Of a DNA stretch of 64,000 nt, positions 16,026 through 24,590 are shown piece after piece; positions within the stretch are counted from its first letter, which is position 1; every line of letters begins with the position of its first letter. The stretch covers positions 1 through 64,000 of the forward strand of contig JAKEFM010000158.1 of the NCBI GenBank assembly GCA_022616055.1, in the 5' to 3' direction. Source of the DNA: Planctomycetota bacterium (lineage in GTDB: Bacteria > Planctomycetota > UBA1135 > JAKEFM01). The notes under the pieces were generated by a model. It did no database searches and was not told the origin of the DNA. It saw only the letters and a list, made by a program, of their open reading frames with translations. A program made the translations under genes and the position numbers.

Positions 16026-17786
16026 GTGGACACAGCCGACCTGGTCCTGAGGAACGGGAGGATCGCGACGCAGGACGACCGCCGCTCCTTCGCCTCCGCC
16101 CTCGCCGTGAAGGACGGCCGCGTCCTCGCGGCGGCATCCGAGAAGGAGGTCCTCGCGCGCGCGGGCCCCTCGACGCGCGTGATCGACGCGGGCGGGCGCA
16201 CGGTCGTGCCGGGCCTCAACGACTCGCACCTCCACGTGATCCGTGGCGGACTCCACTTCAACCTGGAGTTGCGCTGGGACGGGGTGCCCTCCCTCGCGGA
16301 TGCGCTCCGCATGCTGCGCGAGCAGGCGCGCCGCACCCCGCCGCCGCAGTGGGTGCGGGTTGTCGGCGGGTGGACGGAGTTCCAGTTCGCCGAGCGCCGC
16401 ATGCCGACGCTCGAGGAGATCAACGCCGCAGCGCCCGACACGCCCGTCTTCGTCCTCCACCTCTATGATCGCGCGATGCTCAATCGCGCCGCGGTGCGGG
16501 CCGTGGGCTACACGAAGGACACGCCCGAGCCCGCCGGCGGGACGATCGCGCGCGACCGCAACGGCGAGCCGACGGGTCTCCTTGTCGCGAGGCCGAACGC
16601 CTCGATCCTCTACTCCACCCTCGCCCGGGGGCCCCGGCTCGCCCCCGAGGACCAGCGCAACTCCTCGCGCCTCTTCATGCGCGAGCTGAATCGCCTGGGC
16701 CTCACGAGCGTGATCGACGCCGGGGGCGGGTTCCAGAACTACCCCGACGACTATGCCGTGATCGAGGACCTGCGCCGGCGCGGCGAGATGACGCTGCGGA
16801 TCGCCTACAACCTCTTCACGCAGCGGCCGGGGGAGGAGCTCGCCGACTTCACGACCTGGGCGGGGTTGACGAGCCCGGGGAAGGGGGACGACCTCCTGAG
16901 GATGAACGGGGCGGGGGAGATGCTCGTCTTCTCCGCGGCCGACTTCGAGGACTTCCTCGAGCCGCGGCCCGACCTTCCGACGAAGCTCGAGCGCGATCTC
17001 GGGGCGGTCGTCCGGCTCCTCGCGAGGAACCGCTGGCCCTTCCGGCTTCACGCGACCTATGGCGAGTCGATCTCCCGGTTCCTCGACGTCTTCGAGGAGG
17101 TCGACCGCGAGGTCCCCTTCGATGGCCTGCGGTGGTTCTTCGACCACTGCGAGACGATCCGGCCGCGTGACATCGAGCGTGTCCGCGCGCTCGGAGGCGG
17201 GATCTCGATCCAGCACCGGATGGCGTACCAGGGCGAGTACTTCCTCGACCGCTACGGCGCGAAGGTCGCCGAGGAGGCGCCGCCCGTCCGCCGCATGCTG
17301 GCGGCGGGGCTCCCCGTCGGCGCGGGGACCGACGGGACGCGCGTCGCGAGCTACAACCCCTGGGTCGCACTCTACTGGCTCACGACCGGGAAGACCGGCG
17401 GCGGCACGCGGCTCTACGGCGAGGGAAACCGCCTCGATCGCATGGAGGCCCTCCGGCTTCACACCGTTGGGAGCGCCTGGTTCTCCGGCGAGGAGGAGAA
17501 GAAGGGCGCCCTCGTCCCGGGCGCGCTCGCGGACTTCGCGGTCCTCTCGGCGGACTACTTCACGGTGCCCGACGAGGAGATCAAGCGGATCGAGTCTGTG
17601 CTCACCGTCCTCGGGGGCAAGGTCGTCCACGCGGCGGGCGAGTTCGTGCCGCTCGCACCGGCGCCGCCGCCGGCGAGCCCGGGCTGGTCCCCGATCGCGA
17701 CCTTCGGGGGCTACCACCGCGCGGCCGTCCGGGCGCTCGACGCTCCCCCGGGAGGCGGGTCCGGGGTCGGCTGCGCGGGATTCTGA
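16026..17786 (+). CDS. YtcJ-like metal-dependent amidohydrolase
   Basis: GTG 16026, five nt after AGGAGG, gives 586 residues; the ORF track begins upstream in unlikely sequence. The amidohydrolase-3/YtcJ pattern is present: N-terminal composite-domain strands '[13 protein letters not shown]', metal-binding '[10 protein letters not shown]' near residue 63, a TIM barrel with 'SVIDAGGGF', 'LHATYGES', 'WFFDHCETI' and the late Asp in '[15 protein letters not shown]', then C-terminal '[16 protein letters not shown]'. These enzymes hydrolyse C-N bonds of amides or cyclic ureides using zinc. No signal peptide is seen. It precedes an SDR gene by 14 bp and probably forms an operon with it. Confidence 0.94.
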   Translation: MDTADLVLRNGRIATQDDRRSFASALAVKDGRVLAAASEKEVLARAGPSTRVIDAGGRTVVPGLNDSHLHVIRGGLHFNLELRWDGVPSLADALRMLREQARRTPPPQWVRVVGGWTEFQFAERRMPTLEEINAAAPDTPVFVLHLYDRAMLNRAAVRAVGYTKDTPEPAGGTIARDRNGEPTGLLVARPNASILYSTLARGPRLAPEDQRNSSRLFMRELNRLGLTSVIDAGGGFQNYPDDYAVIEDLRRRGEMTLRIAYNLFTQRPGEELADFTTWAGLTSPGKGDDLLRMNGAGEMLVFSAADFEDFLEPRPDLPTKLERDLGAVVRLLARNRWPFRLHATYGESISRFLDVFEEVDREVPFDGLRWFFDHCETIRPRDIERVRALGGGISIQHRMAYQGEYFLDRYGAKVAEEAPPVRRMLAAGLPVGAGTDGTRVASYNPWVALYWLTTGKTGGGTRLYGEGNRLDRMEALRLHTVGSAWFSGEEEKKGALVPGALADFAVLSADYFTVPDEEIKRIESVLTVLGGKVVHAAGEFVPLAPAPPPASPGWSPIATFGGYHRAAVRALDAPPGGGSGVGCAGF

Positions 17787-17800
17787 CGCGAGAGACGCGG

Positions 17801-18589
17801 ATGAGCCCTTCCCCCGAGACCGAATTCGCCGGAAAGCGCGCTCTCGTGACCGGCGGCACGCGAGGCATCGGCGAGGCGGTCGTCCGACGCCTCGCCGGCG
17901 CGGGCGCCACGGTGGTCACGACGGTCCGGTCCACGCCCCGCGACTTGCCCCGGCCGGACCTCTTCGTGGAAGCCGACCTGAGCACGGCCGAGGGGTCGGA
18001 GAAGGTCGTCCGCGCGGTGCGGGATCGACTCGGCGGCCTGGACATCCTCGTCCACAACGTCGGCGGGTCCTCGGCGCCGGGCGGAGGGTTCGCCGCACTC
18101 ACGGACGAGGATTGGCGGCAGGCGTTGGAGGCCAACCTGATGGCCGCCGTCCGCATCGACCGGGGGCTGCTCCCCCTCATGCTGAGCCAGGGAGCTGGCG
18201 TGATCGTCCACATCTCTTCGATCCAGCGCCGCCTCCCGCTGTTCGAGGCGACCCTCGCCTACGCCGCCGCGAAGGCGGCGCTCACCACCTACAGCAAGGG
18301 CCTCTCGAACGAGGTCGGTCCGAAGGGCGTCCGCGTCGTCAGCGTGGCGCCGGGATTCACGGAGACGACGGCGGCCACGGCCCTCATCGACCGGCTGGCG
18401 GCGACCTCCGGCACCGACCGGCACGCGGCTCGCGAAGGGTTGATGGAGTCGCTCGGCGGCATCCCGATCGGCCGTCCGGCCCGGCCGGAGGAGGTGGCCG
18501 AGCTGGTCGCCTTCCTCGCCTCCGATCGCGCCGCTTCGATCACCGGGAGCGAGCATGTCATCGACGGGGGCACGGTCCCGACGATCTGA
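17801..18589 (+). CDS. Short-chain dehydrogenase/reductase (SDR)
   Basis: The 262-residue protein is a classical SDR. It has the cofactor motif 'TGGTRGIG' (residues 17-24), '[10 protein letters not shown]' for the NNAG position, the catalytic Ser in 'VHISSIQ', and the 'YAAAK' catalytic Tyr and Lys near residue 158. The C-terminus is typical ('[27 protein letters not shown]', 'HVIDGG'). It should catalyse an NAD(P)-dependent alcohol/ketone interconversion. It lies 14 bp after the amidohydrolase gene, suggesting a shared catabolic role. The stop at 18589 is followed by 211 bp before the next gene. Confidence 0.94.
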   Translation: MSPSPETEFAGKRALVTGGTRGIGEAVVRRLAGAGATVVTTVRSTPRDLPRPDLFVEADLSTAEGSEKVVRAVRDRLGGLDILVHNVGGSSAPGGGFAALTDEDWRQALEANLMAAVRIDRGLLPLMLSQGAGVIVHISSIQRRLPLFEATLAYAAAKAALTTYSKGLSNEVGPKGVRVVSVAPGFTETTAATALIDRLAATSGTDRHAAREGLMESLGGIPIGRPARPEEVAELVAFLASDRAASITGSEHVIDGGTVPTI

Positions 18590-18800
18590 CCGTCCGGCTC
18601 GGGAGGATCTCTTCCCGGGCCTCGTCGTCGATGCTGGCGCGCTCCCCGAGTTCCCCGAAGGGGGGTCCGGCGCCGACCGGCGCGGGCCGTGTCGCGCGGA
18701 CGATCCCGACGAGGATGGCACCGACAAGCGCTTTTGCCCCGTAAGGCGGACGGAGCCCGGCACGGACGGGAGCCGTGAGGCGCGAGCGAGGGCCGTGGAG

Positions 18801-20174
18801 ATGCTCCTCCTCCTCGCCTTCCGGAGAGGTCCCCCGCAGCAGAGTGAGGCTCCTCCTCCTCCGCCCCCGTACAGGCAGCTTCGGTACGAGGAGGACTACG
18901 TCTACGTGCGCGAGGAAGACCGGCGGACGGACCCCTTCGATGCGTTGAGGTACAGCCCTCTCTCGGAATCCGGGGAGATCTGGCTCTCCCTCGGAAGGGA
19001 AGTGCGCGAGCGCTACGAGAAGTTCCACAACGCGAACTGGGGGGCGGGACCGCAGGGCGCCGCCGGCTACTTCCTCCAGCGCTACATGACCCATGCGGAC
19101 CTCCACCTCGGCGAGGAGTTCCGGCTCTTCGCCCAGCTCAAGAGCGGCCTCGAGGACGGGCGCACGGGCGCCCCCCGCGTGCCGGACGAGGATCGGCTCG
19201 ACCTCCACCAGGCCTTCGGCGACTGGTGGATCCGTCTCGACCCCGACCGGTCCCAGACCCTCCGGGCGGGGAGGCAGGAGATGGCCTACGGCTCCTCCCG
19301 GCTGGCCTCCCCGCGCGAGGGGCCCAACGTCCGGCAGAGTTTCGACGGAATTCGAGCCATCGCTCACGTCGAGGAGTGGAGGGCCGACGTCTTCCTCACG
19401 CGCCCGGTGGAGACGGACCCGGGCGTCTTCGACGACGGGAGCGACCGCGACCGCGTCTTCTGGGGAACCTACGCGACGACTCCCGTCGTCGAGGGGCGCT
19501 CCCTCGACCTCTACTACCTGGGCCTCGACTGGGAGCACGCGACCTTCGACCAGGGGACCGCCGACCAGACGCGTCACTCCGGCGGGGCGAGGCTCTGGGG
19601 GCGGCCGGAGCCGCGGGGCTTCAACCTCGAGCTGGTCTACCAGTTCGGGAAGTTCGGACCCGACCGGATCTCCGCCTGGACGATCGCCTCCGACACGGGC
19701 CTGACGCTCGGGGACTCGCCGTTCGAGCCGCGCCTCGGCCTCAAGGCGGATGTCGCGAGCGGCGACACCGATCCCTCCGATCCCGACCTCGGCACCTTCA
19801 ACGCGCTCTTCCCGAAGGGCCCCTCCTTCGCCGAGACGGACCTGGTCGGGCCCGCCAACCTCTACGACCTCCACTCCTCGCTCGAGCTCCGCCTGTCGGC
19901 GAATGCGACGCGGACCGCGGACGCGGACTTCTTCTGGCGCACCAGCCGCGGAGACGGGACCTACAGCGTCTCCCTGAACTTCCCGAGGCCCGGGAACCTG
20001 AGCGATGAGCGCTACATCGGAAGCCAGACCGCCACGGCGCTCGCATGGACCTTCGACCGGAACCTCGCCGCGACCCTCTACTACGCCCATTTCCTCGCGG
20101 GGCCCTTTCTCGAGGAGATTCCGCCGGGCGAGGACATGGACTTCGTGGCGACGTGGGTCACCTTCGAGTTCTAG
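18801..20174 (+). CDS. Alginate-export-type outer-membrane beta-barrel protein
   Basis: From ATG 18801 the product is about 457 residues; GTG 18795 is also possible. A short N-terminal hydrophobic and Pro-rich stretch is followed by many alternating amphipathic strands typical of a barrel: 'EIWLSLGREVRERYEKF', 'DLHLGEEFRLFAQLKSG', 'QTLRAGRQEMAYGSSRL', 'VRQSFDGIRA', 'DLYYLGLDWEHA', ending 'MDFVATWVTFEF' with the terminal Phe seen in outer-membrane barrels. These landmarks match the alginate-export domain family of porins. It would pass sugars or other small solutes. It is 9 bp upstream of an ABM-domain gene. The signal peptide is unusually short, leaving some doubt about the start. Confidence 0.86.
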   Translation: MLLLLAFRRGPPQQSEAPPPPPPYRQLRYEEDYVYVREEDRRTDPFDALRYSPLSESGEIWLSLGREVRERYEKFHNANWGAGPQGAAGYFLQRYMTHADLHLGEEFRLFAQLKSGLEDGRTGAPRVPDEDRLDLHQAFGDWWIRLDPDRSQTLRAGRQEMAYGSSRLASPREGPNVRQSFDGIRAIAHVEEWRADVFLTRPVETDPGVFDDGSDRDRVFWGTYATTPVVEGRSLDLYYLGLDWEHATFDQGTADQTRHSGGARLWGRPEPRGFNLELVYQFGKFGPDRISAWTIASDTGLTLGDSPFEPRLGLKADVASGDTDPSDPDLGTFNALFPKGPSFAETDLVGPANLYDLHSSLELRLSANATRTADADFFWRTSRGDGTYSVSLNFPRPGNLSDERYIGSQTATALAWTFDRNLAATLYYAHFLAGPFLEEIPPGEDMDFVATWVTFEF

Positions 20175-20183
20175 GAGCCTCCG

Positions 20184-20795
20184 ATGGAAGCGGAACAGGA
20201 ACGCGACCTGAGGGAAGGGACGCCCGTCCTGCTCGAGGACCGGCGGGTGCCCGTGACGGCGGTGATCCGGCGGCTCGTCAAGCCCGGCCGCGAGGGGGAG
20301 TTCGAGGAGTGGGTCCGGGGGATCTCGCGCGTGGCGGCGAGCTTCCCGGGCCACCTCGGGATCAACATCTTCCGGCCCCGGGACCCGGCACATCCGGAGT
20401 ATCTGCTGATCCTCCAGTTCGACCGGGAGGAGAACTTGCGGCGCTGGCTGGAGTCGGACGTCCGCCGGGACTGGATCCGCAGGAGCGACGACCTCACCCA
20501 GGGCCCCGAGCAACGGACGCAGGTCTCCGGCCTCGAGCACTGGTTCACGCTTCCGGGTCGCCCCGTCCCGCAGCCGCCCCCGAGATTCAAGATGGCGATC
20601 CTGACCGTCGCGGCGGCGTGGCCGATCGTCATGGGCGTGAGCGTCCTGCTCGGCGCGATCCTCCCCGGCCTCGGGATGCCGGGCGGCACGCTCCTGACCA
20701 CCGTCGTCCTGACGGCGCTCCTCACCTACGTCGCGATGCCGAACCTGACGCGCCTCTTCTACGGATGGCTCTATCCCTCCTCCGGGAAAGGGTGA
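20184..20795 (+). CDS. Antibiotic biosynthesis monooxygenase (ABM) domain membrane protein
   Basis: The 203-residue protein has a soluble ABM-fold half (residues about 20-110: 'VTAVIRRLVKPGREGEFEEWV', 'FPGHLGINIFRP', 'YLLILQFDREENLRRWLES') and two transmembrane helices at the C-terminus ('MAILTVAAAWPIVMGVSVLL', 'TLLTTVVLTALLTYVAMP'). This arrangement is a known ABM subgroup of unknown substrate. ATG 20184 is preceded by 'ctaggagcctccg', 9 bp after the porin stop, suggesting an operon. The first few residues contain no signal peptide, so the ABM half should face the cytoplasm. Confidence 0.88.
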   Translation: MEAEQERDLREGTPVLLEDRRVPVTAVIRRLVKPGREGEFEEWVRGISRVAASFPGHLGINIFRPRDPAHPEYLLILQFDREENLRRWLESDVRRDWIRRSDDLTQGPEQRTQVSGLEHWFTLPGRPVPQPPPRFKMAILTVAAAWPIVMGVSVLLGAILPGLGMPGGTLLTTVVLTALLTYVAMPNLTRLFYGWLYPSSGKG

Positions 20796-20871
20796 ACTGG
20801 CCGGGGCTGCCTCGGGAGACAGCGGGGGGCGGTGGCCCCCCGGTCGTCCGCGGGCGTCCCCCGATCACAAT

Positions 20872-21057
20872 GGTCCGGGAGGAGAAGGTGCGCCCGCAGG
20901 TCTCGCAGCGGAAGCGGGGGATGCGGAAGCGGGAGGACCGGGGACGGTAGGAACCGTAGCGGACGAAGAAGGAGGGGGTGGAACCGGCGTGCCGCGGGCA
21001 GGAGGGCCACGGGCAGCGCTCGGGGAGGAAGGCGAGCTTTCCAGGCGGACGGACCAT
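20872..21057 (-). pseudogene. Remnant of a transposase-type zinc-ribbon protein
   Basis: About 62 residues from ATG 21057 (GGAGG five nt upstream) resemble the N-terminal zinc ribbon of IS-type transposase-related proteins: 'CPWPSCP' for the first Cys pair and 'RFRCETCGRTFSSRT' for the second. After 'SSRT' the frame becomes low-complexity Pro/Gly/Arg sequence and runs into the ABM gene on the other strand (stop at 20722). No helix-turn-helix or catalytic part follows in any frame. It is best read as a truncated fragment, with the alternative of a short stand-alone zinc-ribbon protein. Confidence 0.45.
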
Positions 21058-21162
21058 GAGGGCCTCCGCAAGGAAAGACGCGGACGGTTACACCGGCGGA
21101 CCCGACCGCGAGAGTTTCCCCACGTGGAAGGGGAGAGCCATCCACATGCGTCCTGGGCCGTC

Positions 21163-21759
21163 TCAGGCCGTGACCTTCTCCCGGTGCTCGACCCTCGTGC
21201 CGAGGACCTCGAGGAACTTCGCGAGCCAGGTCGGGTGAGCCGGCCACGCGGGGGCCGTGACGAGGTTCGAGTCGACGTGCGCCTGGTCGATGGGAACCTC
21301 GACCCACTTGGCGCCCGCCGCCTTCGCCTCGGGCCCGCACGCGGGATAGCCCGTCACCACCCGGCCCTTCACGATCCCCGCGGCCGCGAGGATCTGCACG
21401 GCGTGGCAGATCGCGGCGATCGGCTTCTTGGCGCCGTCGAAGTGGCGCACGGTCTCGATCACCCGCGCGTCGAGACGGATGTACTCCGGGGCGCGTCCGC
21501 CCGGGAGGAGGAGCGCGTCGTAGTCCCTCGCCCGGACCTGGTCGAAGGCGGCGTTCAGGCGGAAATCGTGGCCGCGCTTCTCGCTGTAGGTCTGGTCCCC
21601 CTCGAAGTCGTGGACGGCGGTCCGGATCGTTTCCCCCTTCTCCTTCCCCGGGCAGACGGCATGAACGGTGTAGCCGACCATCTGCAGCGCCTGGAAGGGG
21701 ACCATGACCTCGTAGTCCTCCGCGTAGTCGCCGACCAGCATCAGGATCTTCTTCGCCAT
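21163..21759 (-). CDS. DJ-1/PfpI family protein (protease/deglycase type)
   Basis: ATG 21759 with 'GGAAGG' nine nt upstream gives 198 residues. The class I glutamine amidotransferase-like fold of PfpI is clear: '[17 protein letters not shown]' with the conserved Glu near residue 17, '[14 protein letters not shown]', and the nucleophile elbow 'AAICHAVQ' with Cys118 and His119. The later '[19 protein letters not shown]' is typical too. Members act as cytoplasmic peptidases or as glyoxalase/deglycase-like enzymes protecting against reactive carbonyls. The long ORF in the track extends upstream in implausible sequence. It appears monocistronic. Confidence 0.94.
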   Translation of the reverse strand: MAKKILMLVGDYAEDYEVMVPFQALQMVGYTVHAVCPGKEKGETIRTAVHDFEGDQTYSEKRGHDFRLNAAFDQVRARDYDALLLPGGRAPEYIRLDARVIETVRHFDGAKKPIAAICHAVQILAAAGIVKGRVVTGYPACGPEAKAAGAKWVEVPIDQAHVDSNLVTAPAWPAHPTWLAKFLEVLGTRVEHREKVTA

Positions 21760-22299
21760 GTCGTTCACCTTCCGTGGGGTCGCTCGCCTGCCTCCGGGTG
21801 CGCGGCGCCCGGCGCGCCCCGTCCGTGGACTGGTCCGGGCCGCAAGATGTCGGTGGGAGCCCCCTCCGTCAATTCCGGGCCGGCCGCCTCCCCACGCACG
21901 CGGGCGGGGTCGGGTCTCCGTCGGGCATCGGAGGTGCCGCCCCGCCCCTCCCCGGATCGAAGTGGGAGAGGGTGCCCCCGCTCCAGGGGGCGGCCCCGAG
22001 GTCCTCCACCGCCGCGAGTTCGGCCCGGCGGGAGGGCGGCTCTTCCCACGGTCCCTCGGGTCCCTGGTGGGGCCAAGCCGGAAAGCGCGCGGGGGAGGCC
22101 GGCGGGAAGCGCGCTCGCCGCCTGGTTCCCGAGATCCTCGGAGGGACTCTGCCAGGATCGTCGGCTCCCGCTTCCTCGGTCGCGTTGCGGTCTGCTCGTC
22201 CGGGGCACCCTGCACGAGAGGGCTCTTCAGGGAAACCGTGGTGCGTGGGGCTTGCGCGTTCAGATCCACGGGCGGAGGATGCGTCCCCGCCCTGGAGGG
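21760..22299. other. 540 bp intergenic region without recognised features
   Basis: This gap separates the divergent DJ-1/PfpI gene and the small secreted-protein gene. Open frames exist on both strands but are Pro/Gly/Arg-rich, overlap each other and match no family. No repeat, hairpin with T run, or RNA gene was seen. Confidence 0.5.
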
Positions 22300-22773
22300 A
22301 TGGTCAGGAAGAGTCGCAGACGGTTGGCCTTGTTCCTCGCGATCGGTGCCGCCTTCGCATCGCCCTTCGCGGATCCGGCCCGCTGCGGGGGTCCCGGGTG
22401 CAACTCGACCGGCGGTCCAGTCCCGGTCGCCGGCGTGGCGCCTCCCCCGGCCATCGGTGGGGGTTTCGCCTGGACGGCGACACCCTTTCTCCCGGGGATG
22501 CCCGTCTTGATGGTGATCGGGACTCCCACCCCCGGATTCGACATGTTCGCGTTCGGCCTCCCGATCCCGCCCGGGACCTGCTTCCTCTACTCCCTCCCCA
22601 TCGCCTTGTTCGCGGGCGGGGTTCCGGATGCGGCGGGCACCCTGACCCTCTTCTTCCTCGTGCCGCCCGACCCGGGGCTCGCCGGATCAGGCTGGAATCT
22701 CCAGGGCTTTCAGCTCGTCCCCCCGGTCCCGATCGACCTCGTCGCCTCGAGCGGGGTCACGTTCGTCCTGTAA
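22300..22773 (+). CDS. Small secreted protein with planctomycete-style beta module
   Basis: The 157-residue product starts at ATG 22300 (or 22279 in the same frame). It has a classical signal peptide: '[19 protein letters not shown]', cleaved near residue 27. The mature part opens with two Cys in '[12 protein letters not shown]', followed by a module with strands '[18 protein letters not shown]', '[13 protein letters not shown]' and '[22 protein letters not shown]', ending in 'GVTFVL'. This resembles the C-terminal 100-residue beta module of other secreted proteins in this window, such as the CHRD protein at 45.3 kb. Function is unknown; a surface role is inferred. Ribosome sites for both starts are closely spaced, so the start is uncertain. 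Confidence 0.62.
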   Translation: MVRKSRRRLALFLAIGAAFASPFADPARCGGPGCNSTGGPVPVAGVAPPPAIGGGFAWTATPFLPGMPVLMVIGTPTPGFDMFAFGLPIPPGTCFLYSLPIALFAGGVPDAAGTLTLFFLVPPDPGLAGSGWNLQGFQLVPPVPIDLVASSGVTFVL

Positions 22774-23020
22774 CCTCGGGATCGCGAGCTTCGGTCCATC
22801 CCCGGGACGCGCATCCGATCGGCGGTCGAGGGCGTCCTGGGCGCCGGGCGGGCCCGATCGAGACGCCGGCGCGTCTCGCCGTCGCCCGGGAGTCAAGGAG
22901 GCGGCGTCGACGGAAGGCTATCTCCCCGGGGAAGGAGCCGCCGCGGGGATCGTCCGTGCGGGCTGCGTCGCCCGGACCCACGGCTCCGGCCGGATGGTCG
23001 AGCCTCGGGCAGAGGGGGAC

Positions 23021-23050
23021 TTGAACACGCAACTCTATCTATATAGAGTT
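23021..23050 (+). promoter_or_regulatory. Promoter and palindromic operator of the PadR operon
   Basis: AACTCTAT-CTAT-ATAGAGTT (23031-23050) is a perfect 8-bp inverted repeat with a 4-bp spacer, strikingly AT-rich for this genome. It overlaps a possible -10 (TATAGA, 23042-23047), with TTGAAC as -35 at 23021-23026 (15-bp spacing). The PadR start codon is only 8 nt beyond the -10, with no Shine-Dalgarno sequence. It is the obvious autoregulatory binding site for the PadR protein. Confidence 0.65.
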
Positions 23051-23055
23051 ATCGC

Positions 23056-23376
23056 ATGATTCGCTCCCGCCGACCTTCGGCGCAGGCCACGGCGGTGCTC
23101 CTCGCCCTGGCCGAGGACCGCGCCGTCTGGCGCTACGGCTACGACCTCTGCCAGCAGACCGGCCTCAAGGCCGGGTCCATGTACCCGATCCTCATGCGGC
23201 TCGCCGACCGCGGGCTGCTCGAGACCCGCTGGGAGAGCGACCTGCCCGAGGGCCGACCCCCCCGTCACCTGTACCGCCTCACCCGCGCGGGCCTGAAGGC
23301 GGCGGCGGATCTCGCGAGGGCGGCCGGCCCGGCCGAGGGCCGCGTCGGGCTGCGGGCGCGACTGGAGGGCGCATGA
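23056..23376 (+). CDS. PadR family transcriptional regulator
   Basis: The 106-residue protein is a compact PadR repressor: winged helix with 'ATAVLLALAEDRAVWRYGYDLCQQTGLKAG', the recognition-helix motif 'GSMYPILMRLADRGLLETRWE', and the wing 'GRPPRHLYRLTRAGL'. The short C-terminus fits the small PadR subgroup that dimerises through a single helix. It should repress its own operon through the palindrome at 23031-23050. The stop overlaps the next gene by ATGA. No ribosome site precedes the ATG; the message is probably leaderless. Confidence 0.93.
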   Translation: MIRSRRPSAQATAVLLALAEDRAVWRYGYDLCQQTGLKAGSMYPILMRLADRGLLETRWESDLPEGRPPRHLYRLTRAGLKAAADLARAAGPAEGRVGLRARLEGA

Positions 23377-24590
23377 AGGGAGCGGACCGCCGGCACGAGC
23401 GCCTCGTGACCGCGGCCGTCGCCGCGCCGTTCGCGGCGTTCTGGGTGATCGTCTTCGCCCTCGGCGAACCTCCGGAGTTCCCGTCGAAGTACGCGACCTC
23501 CGCGATCCTCGTGGCGGGGATCGCCACGCCGTGGGTGATCGCGGCTCGGCTGCTCTGGCGCGACTGGTGGGCGCGGAGCGGAGCCCGGCTGTCGACGGTC
23601 GACGGACCCGCGCGGCTCCTCGCCGCGGCGGTCGCGACGCTCCCCGGGGAACGACGCGACTGGGGAGCGGCGATGGCGGCCGAGCTGGGCCGGGTGCAGG
23701 GGTCCTCGGAACGGTGGAGGTTCGCGGCCGGCTGCGCCCGCGCGGCGATCTTCCCGCCGCGCGCCAGTCGGGTTCCCGTGCTGGTGGTCGCGGCGCTGTC
23801 GGCGGGGGCGCTGGCGGCTGCGGAGATCGGGCTCGGCCACACCCTGCCCGGGATGCGGTTCTTCGGCGTGCTCTTCGTCGCGCTCGTCGGCGCGATGGCC
23901 ACGCTTGCGGCCGCCCGTTCGCGGGGGGTGCTCGCGACCGCGCCGGGCCCGACCCTCGCCGGGGCCGGAGTGCTCGGCGTGGCCGCCTGCATCGCCGCCA
24001 CCGCCAACTTCCTGGTCGAGAACCCGGCGGCCGGGGAGCATCTCGCGCCGTCCGCCGCGGCGGTCCTCGCCGCCGTGCTCGCCGGGTGCCTCTGGCTCGC
24101 GCTCACTCCGCCGCGGGGGCTGACGACGGAACGTCTCTCACGCGGACTCGGAGTCGTGGCGGGACTGGCGCTCGGGCTCGGGTGCGTCTTTACCTCGCGT
24201 TTGTCGATCCACACGAACGGCGGACCGGTCGTGTGGGTGATCCTCGCCCCGGCCGTGATCTTCTTCGCCGCCTCCGCCGTGGCCGCCTCCGTCGGCCGGT
24301 CGTTCCGAGCCGGCGTCCAGGCCGCGGTGTGGACCGGGGTGGTCGGGGCGCTCCTGGTCTTCGCCGTCTGGCTGCCGGAGGCCCTGCACCGGTACGGGGT
24401 CGACGCGCGCCTCCTCCTCGACGGCGAGAGGGGCCACTCCATCGGCGAGAACCTCGACGACGCCGTCTGGGTCCTCGTGGCGGTCCCGATCCTGGGGCTC
24501 CCCTTCGGGGTGATCGGCGCGGCCGCCGCCCGCCGTTGGCGGGGCGCGCCCCCTTCGGGGACGAATCTTCCGGAGAACGCTCGATGCTGA
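23373..24590 (+). CDS. PadR-associated polytopic membrane protein
   Basis: The 405-residue protein starts by a 4-bp ATGA overlap with the PadR gene and has about eight to ten hydrophobic segments, including 'VPVLVVAALSAGALAAAEIGL', 'FFGVLFVALVGAMATLAAA' and 'VWVILAPAVIFFAASAVAAS'. A cytoplasmic segment near residue 90 carries 'LPGERRDWGAAMAAELGRV', a motif I associate with membrane proteins encoded next to PadR-type regulators. No ATPase partner is present. Its role, perhaps in transport or membrane-stress sensing, is unknown. It overlaps the next gene by 7 bp, so all three are one operon. Confidence 0.88.
   Translation: MKGADRRHERLVTAAVAAPFAAFWVIVFALGEPPEFPSKYATSAILVAGIATPWVIAARLLWRDWWARSGARLSTVDGPARLLAAAVATLPGERRDWGAAMAAELGRVQGSSERWRFAAGCARAAIFPPRASRVPVLVVAALSAGALAAAEIGLGHTLPGMRFFGVLFVALVGAMATLAAARSRGVLATAPGPTLAGAGVLGVAACIAATANFLVENPAAGEHLAPSAAAVLAAVLAGCLWLALTPPRGLTTERLSRGLGVVAGLALGLGCVFTSRLSIHTNGGPVVWVILAPAVIFFAASAVAASVGRSFRAGVQAAVWTGVVGALLVFAVWLPEALHRYGVDARLLLDGERGHSIGENLDDAVWVLVAVPILGLPFGVIGAAAARRWRGAPPSGTNLPENARC

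Noticed and set aside
14730-17717. 995-codon minus-strand ORF
   Set aside because: Antisense to OsmC, isochorismatase and amidohydrolase genes, with no recognisable motif.
20771-21340. 189-codon minus-strand ORF next to the zinc-ribbon remnant as continuation after a frameshift
   Set aside because: After the ribbon the alternative frames are Pro/Arg-rich and lack transposase motifs, so no continuation could be supported.
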